Position numbers and translations under genes: made by a program. Shown piece after piece: positions 61,108 to 64,000 of a DNA stretch of 64,000 bases. Origin of the DNA: Arthrobacter sp. ISL-85 (GTDB lineage Bacteria; Actinomycetota; Actinomycetes; Actinomycetales; Micrococcaceae); the NCBI RefSeq assembly GCF_018613675.1, contig NZ_JAGGPQ010000016.1:124001-188000 (forward strand), read 5' to 3'. Numbering within the stretch: the stretch's first letter is position 1; each line of letters starts with the position of its first letter. The notes under the pieces were generated by a model that was given only the letters and a program-made list of their open reading frames with translations, ran no database searches and was not told the origin of the DNA.

Positions 61108-61133
61108 GGCGTTTCCTGTCATTTCTTCACCAG

Positions 61134-62627
61134 TTATTTCTTTACGAGGAAGTAGCCGCGGGTGGCGGGAAGGAAGCGGCACACAGCGGCCAGCACGACG
61201 CCCAGGGCCAGCAGCACCACACCGCTCACGAAGGCCCCACCGACGCCGAAGATCTGGGTGTCGCCGTAGGCCGGGTCCCACATCTGGACTGCCGAGATGA
61301 AGAACGCGGCGGTCAGCAGCAGCGCACCGGCGAGGGGGAGGATGCCGCGGAACCAGAGGTTGCGGGCCGAGTCCCGGAGCGTTCCGCGGAAGTACCAGAA
61401 GCAGGCGAACCCCGTCAGGGCATAGTAGAACGCGATGAACAGGCTGATGGCGCTGATGGAGTCCCCCAGCAGGTTTTCGCTCAGGAAGCTCATGGCCACG
61501 TAATAGGCTGCTGCCGCACCGCCCATCACCTGGGTGGAAAATCCCGGGGTCTGGTTGCGTGGGTGCACCTCGGCGAACTTCGCCGGCAGGGCGCCGTGGA
61601 CACCCATGGACAGGGTGCCGCGCGCAGTGGGCAGGATGGTGGTCTGCGTGGAAGACAGGACGGAGGCCAGGACGGCGACGACGATCAGCCAGCCCCACGG
61701 CCCCAGCACCACGTCCTTCATGGCCAGGAACACGTCGTCCTTGTTCGCCTCATTGCCCAGGCCGATGCCCTCCGAGCCCACCGTCGCGTACATCATCACC
61801 AGCAGCGCCACGGAAACATAGATCGCCACCAGGACGAAGGCCGAAATCACGGCGCCCCGGCCGGGGGTCCTGGACGGGTCCTCGGTTTCCTCATTAACCG
61901 CCAGGCAGGTGTCCCAGCCCCAGTAGATGAACAGGGCCAGGAGGGCTCCGTGCACCACGGCACCGGGATCGGTGAAGGCTCCCACCGGGTTGAACCACTC
62001 AAAGTCGAAGGCCTGGCCTTCCGGCGCCCCGCCCACGATCCGCATGACGATGGCCAGCGCGAAGATGCCCAGCGCAATGTACTGAACGTAGGTCAGGACG
62101 CGCTGGACGTGCTCGCCGAGCCGGATCCCGCGGTAGTTCACCAGGGTCATCAGCACGATGAACAGCAGGCCGGTTCCGGTGACCAGCGGTTTGTTCTGCG
62201 CCAGCGACCCGTCACCCACCAGCAGCCACAGGTACTGCCCGGCCACCTGCGCCAGGTTGGCCAGCACTACGATCCCGGCGAGCGCCACGCCCCAGCCGCC
62301 AAGCCATCCTGCCCAGGGGCCAAACGCCTGGCGGGACCACGTGAAGGTGGTGCCGCAGTCCGGAATGGCACTGTTGAGCTCGCGGAAGGCGTAAGCGATG
62401 AACAGGACCGGGATGAAGCCCAGCAGGAGAATCAGGGGCGTGTAGTTGCCGTTGACTGCAACGATGAGGCCAAGGGTGGCCGCGAGCGAGTACACGGGGG
62501 CGGTGGAGGCCAGCCCGAGCATGACCGAGTCGCCGAGGTCCAGGATCCCGGCCCGCAGTCCCTTGGCCGGCACCGCGGTGCCGGCCCCATCACCCTGGCC
62601 TCCCGCCGTCGTCATGTCCGTACTCAT
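61134..62627 (-). CDS. APC family amino-acid permease
   Basis: A 497-residue permease with about 12 segments. GILDLGDSVMLGLASTAPVYSLAATLG opens the transport domain, and ELNSAIPDCGTTFTWSRQAFGPWAGWLGGW is a branch-specific segment shared with actinobacterial APC carriers near GspS-like genes. NEETEDPSRTPGRGAVIS lies between segments 6 and 7. Its start overlaps the stop of the ATP-grasp gene by 4 bp (ATGA), so it is translationally coupled. The partner enzyme suggests an amino acid or polyamine-related substrate, by context only. Confidence 0.88.
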   Translation of the reverse strand: MSTDMTTAGGQGDGAGTAVPAKGLRAGILDLGDSVMLGLASTAPVYSLAATLGLIVAVNGNYTPLILLLGFIPVLFIAYAFRELNSAIPDCGTTFTWSRQAFGPWAGWLGGWGVALAGIVVLANLAQVAGQYLWLLVGDGSLAQNKPLVTGTGLLFIVLMTLVNYRGIRLGEHVQRVLTYVQYIALGIFALAIVMRIVGGAPEGQAFDFEWFNPVGAFTDPGAVVHGALLALFIYWGWDTCLAVNEETEDPSRTPGRGAVISAFVLVAIYVSVALLVMMYATVGSEGIGLGNEANKDDVFLAMKDVVLGPWGWLIVVAVLASVLSSTQTTILPTARGTLSMGVHGALPAKFAEVHPRNQTPGFSTQVMGGAAAAYYVAMSFLSENLLGDSISAISLFIAFYYALTGFACFWYFRGTLRDSARNLWFRGILPLAGALLLTAAFFISAVQMWDPAYGDTQIFGVGGAFVSGVVLLALGVVLAAVCRFLPATRGYFLVKK

Positions 62628-63832
62628 AAGATGATTCCTGCCTTGTTGGAGGCCCCCGCCGAAAGCGGCGCAGGCGCGTCAATGGTGTTGGGGACAAAGC
62701 GGCAGAAGTAGTCCGTGACCGGCCCGTCCGATTCCCGGATGCCGCAGCCCACGGACTCGCCGTCCACCACCCACAGCCCCAGGACCGGATGGTTGCCGTC
62801 AAAGTCCGGGAGCGGGTGGTACTGCTGGTAGCACCAGCCCTCGCGGCCGTACCCGCCGGGCTGCTCCACCCTGATGCCGTCCGCCTGGATGCGGATGTTG
62901 TCGCCCTCACGGCCGTGCAGGGGCTTGGCCACCCATTCCTTCAGCGGTCCCGGGTCCGTGAGGTAGGCCGGCAGCAGGTTGGGGTGGTTGGGGTAGAGGT
63001 GCCACAGGGCGGCGAGCAGGGCCTTGTTGGAGAGCAGCATCTTCCAGGCCGGTTCCACCCAGCGCGGATTGTGGGCCCGCTCCAGCAGCCGCGGGCCGAA
63101 CTCCTCCTTCATCATCAGCTCCCAGGGGTAGAGCTTGAAGATGGTGCTGATCAGAAAGTTGTCGAGGTCCACGAAGCGGTTCAGGTTGGGGTCCCACCCG
63201 ATATCGGACATGTTGATGCCGATGGTTGTCCATCCGGCCTGGCCGGCCACATCCCGCATGTAGGCGGCGGTCATCCAATCCTCGCCGGATTCCTCCACCT
63301 CTGAATGGGCAACGTGGAGCGTGCTCATCCCGGTGCGGTACTGGAACTTCTTCCACTGCCGTATCAGGGCCTCGTGGATGCCGTTCCACTGGTCCTTCTC
63401 CGGGAACACGTCCTGCAGCCAGAACCATTGGGCGACGGCGGCTTCGATGAGTCCGGTGGGGGTGTCGGCGTTGTATTCGAGCATCTTGGCGGGCCCGCCC
63501 TGGCCGTCATAGATGAAGTCGAACCGGCCGTACACGTCAACATCACCGGCCTGCAGGGATTCTGCCGCCAGTTCCAAGGCCTGCGGCCCTATTCCGATGC
63601 TGCCCATGGCACCGGTGGCGAGGAACTTTGCCGCCTCCAGGCACATCCGGTGCATCTCCTCGGCCACCGCCTCAAGCGTCTCCACCTCGTCTATGGTGAA
63701 CTCGTAGAACGCGGACTCGTTCCAGTACTCAATGCGGCGCCCGTCATCCATCGTGGTGGTGGAGAAGACCAGGCCCTGCTCTTCGATCTTTTGCTTCCAG
63801 CCCGGACGGGGCTCAGACAACAACCGTTTCAT
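62624..63832 (-). CDS. Glutathionylspermidine synthase-like ATP-grasp enzyme (YgiC/YjfC type)
   Basis: A 402-residue C-N ligase matching the synthetase domain of glutathionylspermidine synthase without the amidase domain. Landmarks: YGRFDFIYDGQGGPAKMLEYNADTPT (ATP and metal binding), LHVAHSEVEESGEDWMTAAYM, WELMMKEEFGPRLLE, NKALLAALWHLYPNHPNLLPAY and a final VVDGESVGCGIRESDG. Actinobacteria use mycothiol rather than glutathione, so the true substrates are probably a different carboxylate and amine. It overlaps the permease gene by 4 bp and starts 3 bp after a DUF1190-type gene, the same pair as E. coli ygiB-ygiC. Confidence 0.9.
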   Translation of the reverse strand: MKRLLSEPRPGWKQKIEEQGLVFSTTTMDDGRRIEYWNESAFYEFTIDEVETLEAVAEEMHRMCLEAAKFLATGAMGSIGIGPQALELAAESLQAGDVDVYGRFDFIYDGQGGPAKMLEYNADTPTGLIEAAVAQWFWLQDVFPEKDQWNGIHEALIRQWKKFQYRTGMSTLHVAHSEVEESGEDWMTAAYMRDVAGQAGWTTIGINMSDIGWDPNLNRFVDLDNFLISTIFKLYPWELMMKEEFGPRLLERAHNPRWVEPAWKMLLSNKALLAALWHLYPNHPNLLPAYLTDPGPLKEWVAKPLHGREGDNIRIQADGIRVEQPGGYGREGWCYQQYHPLPDFDGNHPVLGLWVVDGESVGCGIRESDGPVTDYFCRFVPNTIDAPAPLSAGASNKAGIIL

Positions 63833-63835
63833 CCT

Positions 63836-64000
63836 TCAGCCTCCCGAGACCTTGCCGCCGCCGCCGCTGGAGCCGCTCTTGGCGCTTGACCCGAAACCGC
63901 CGCGGCTGACCGTGCCGCCCTTGCTGCTGTAACCCGTGGAGGCCTTTGCGCCGCTGGGGACGGTGCGCGTGTAGTTGGGCGCGGTGGACCTGTTCTGGCC
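63836..64000 (-). CDS. C-terminus of a DUF1190/YgiB-like protein (continues beyond window)
   Basis: The last 54 residues of a minus-strand gene that enters from beyond base 64000. The segment is low-complexity, rich in Ser, Gly and Thr (STGYSSKGGTVSRGGFGSSA, then a Ser/Gly tail), matching the C-terminal GGFG-type end of YgiB/YjfM lipoproteins. Its stop is 3 bp before the YgiC-like start, which repeats the ygiB-ygiC gene order. The function of this family is unknown. The family call rests on the tail and the neighbour. Confidence 0.6.
   Translation of the reverse strand, partial: GQNRSTAPNYTRTVPSGAKASTGYSSKGGTVSRGGFGSSAKSGSSGGGGKVSGG

Noticed and set aside
61563..62711. Plus-strand frame of 382 codons opposite the APC permease
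   Set aside because: No recognisable motif, and its His/Gln/Gly-rich composition mirrors the membrane gene on the other strand.

Overview
The window is high-GC, gene-dense actinobacterial chromosome. Protein style, GTG starts and gene neighbourhoods (siroheme synthase beside a ferredoxin-NADP reductase, PucR-patD-gabT, efeUOB, a GAF-regulator/aldehyde/alcohol dehydrogenase/DUF779 block, CYTH-CHAD and DUF1206 proteins) fit the Arthrobacter/Pseudarthrobacter group of Micrococcaceae. I see no insertion sequence, prophage, plasmid function or CRISPR array. There is one tRNA (Tyr) and no rRNA. Species-level assignment is inference.

Layout. 1-5.8 kb: end of a sulfur-assimilation region, with a sulfonate-type ABC transporter (first gene cut by the window edge), a fused siroheme synthase and an FprA-type ferredoxin-NADP reductase. 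5.8-9.8 kb: an SRPBCC fusion ORF, DUF1206 and small hypothetical proteins, a dispersed repeat, and a FadR-type regulator. 9.8-17.3 kb: a CynX-type MFS exporter co-directional with that regulator, a CYTH-CHAD protein, then a PucR regulator divergent from gamma-aminobutyraldehyde dehydrogenase and GABA transaminase (putrescine/GABA catabolism). 17.7-24.9 kb: the most distinctive locus, a five-gene cluster with a small membrane protein, a processive GT2 synthase, two differently built polysaccharide deacetylases with carbohydrate-binding-like modules, and a GH10 lipoprotein. It is probably a synthase-dependent exopolysaccharide system.

25-35.7 kb: RarD-type transporter, topoisomerase IB, a second FprA paralogue, a GAF-domain regulator with aldehyde dehydrogenase, alcohol dehydrogenase and DUF779 protein (ethanol/aldehyde oxidation), an amino-acid permease and a DUF2461 protein. 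35.7-40 kb: furA-katA with an AT-rich candidate Fur operator, an MFS exporter and HtpX protease. 40-43.9 kb: efeUOB iron uptake with a DtxR/IdeR-like palindrome upstream of efeU, flanked on both sides by copies of the dispersed repeat. 43.9-49.3 kb: YajQ, a small secreted protein, tRNA-Tyr, 32-bp tandem repeats, a CBS-domain protein, a LysM protein with a possibly sortase-like C-terminus, a decayed potassium-channel gene, a thioesterase, a thioredoxin and a monooxygenase-fold protein.

49.3-64 kb: fatty-acyl-CoA ligase, DNA-3-methyladenine glycosylase, VOC protein, SLC13/ArsB-type permease, cystathionine beta-synthase plus cystathionine gamma-synthase/lyase (transsulfuration), an HxlR regulator with a long palindrome covering its whole upstream gap and a coupled MFS transporter, an SDR, and a leftward cluster of DUF1190 protein, glutathionylspermidine-synthase-like ATP-grasp enzyme, amino-acid permease and glutaryl-CoA-dehydrogenase-like enzyme that runs to the window end.

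Starts were chosen from Shine-Dalgarno spacing and family conservation, read by eye. Terminators, operators and promoters are inspection calls.
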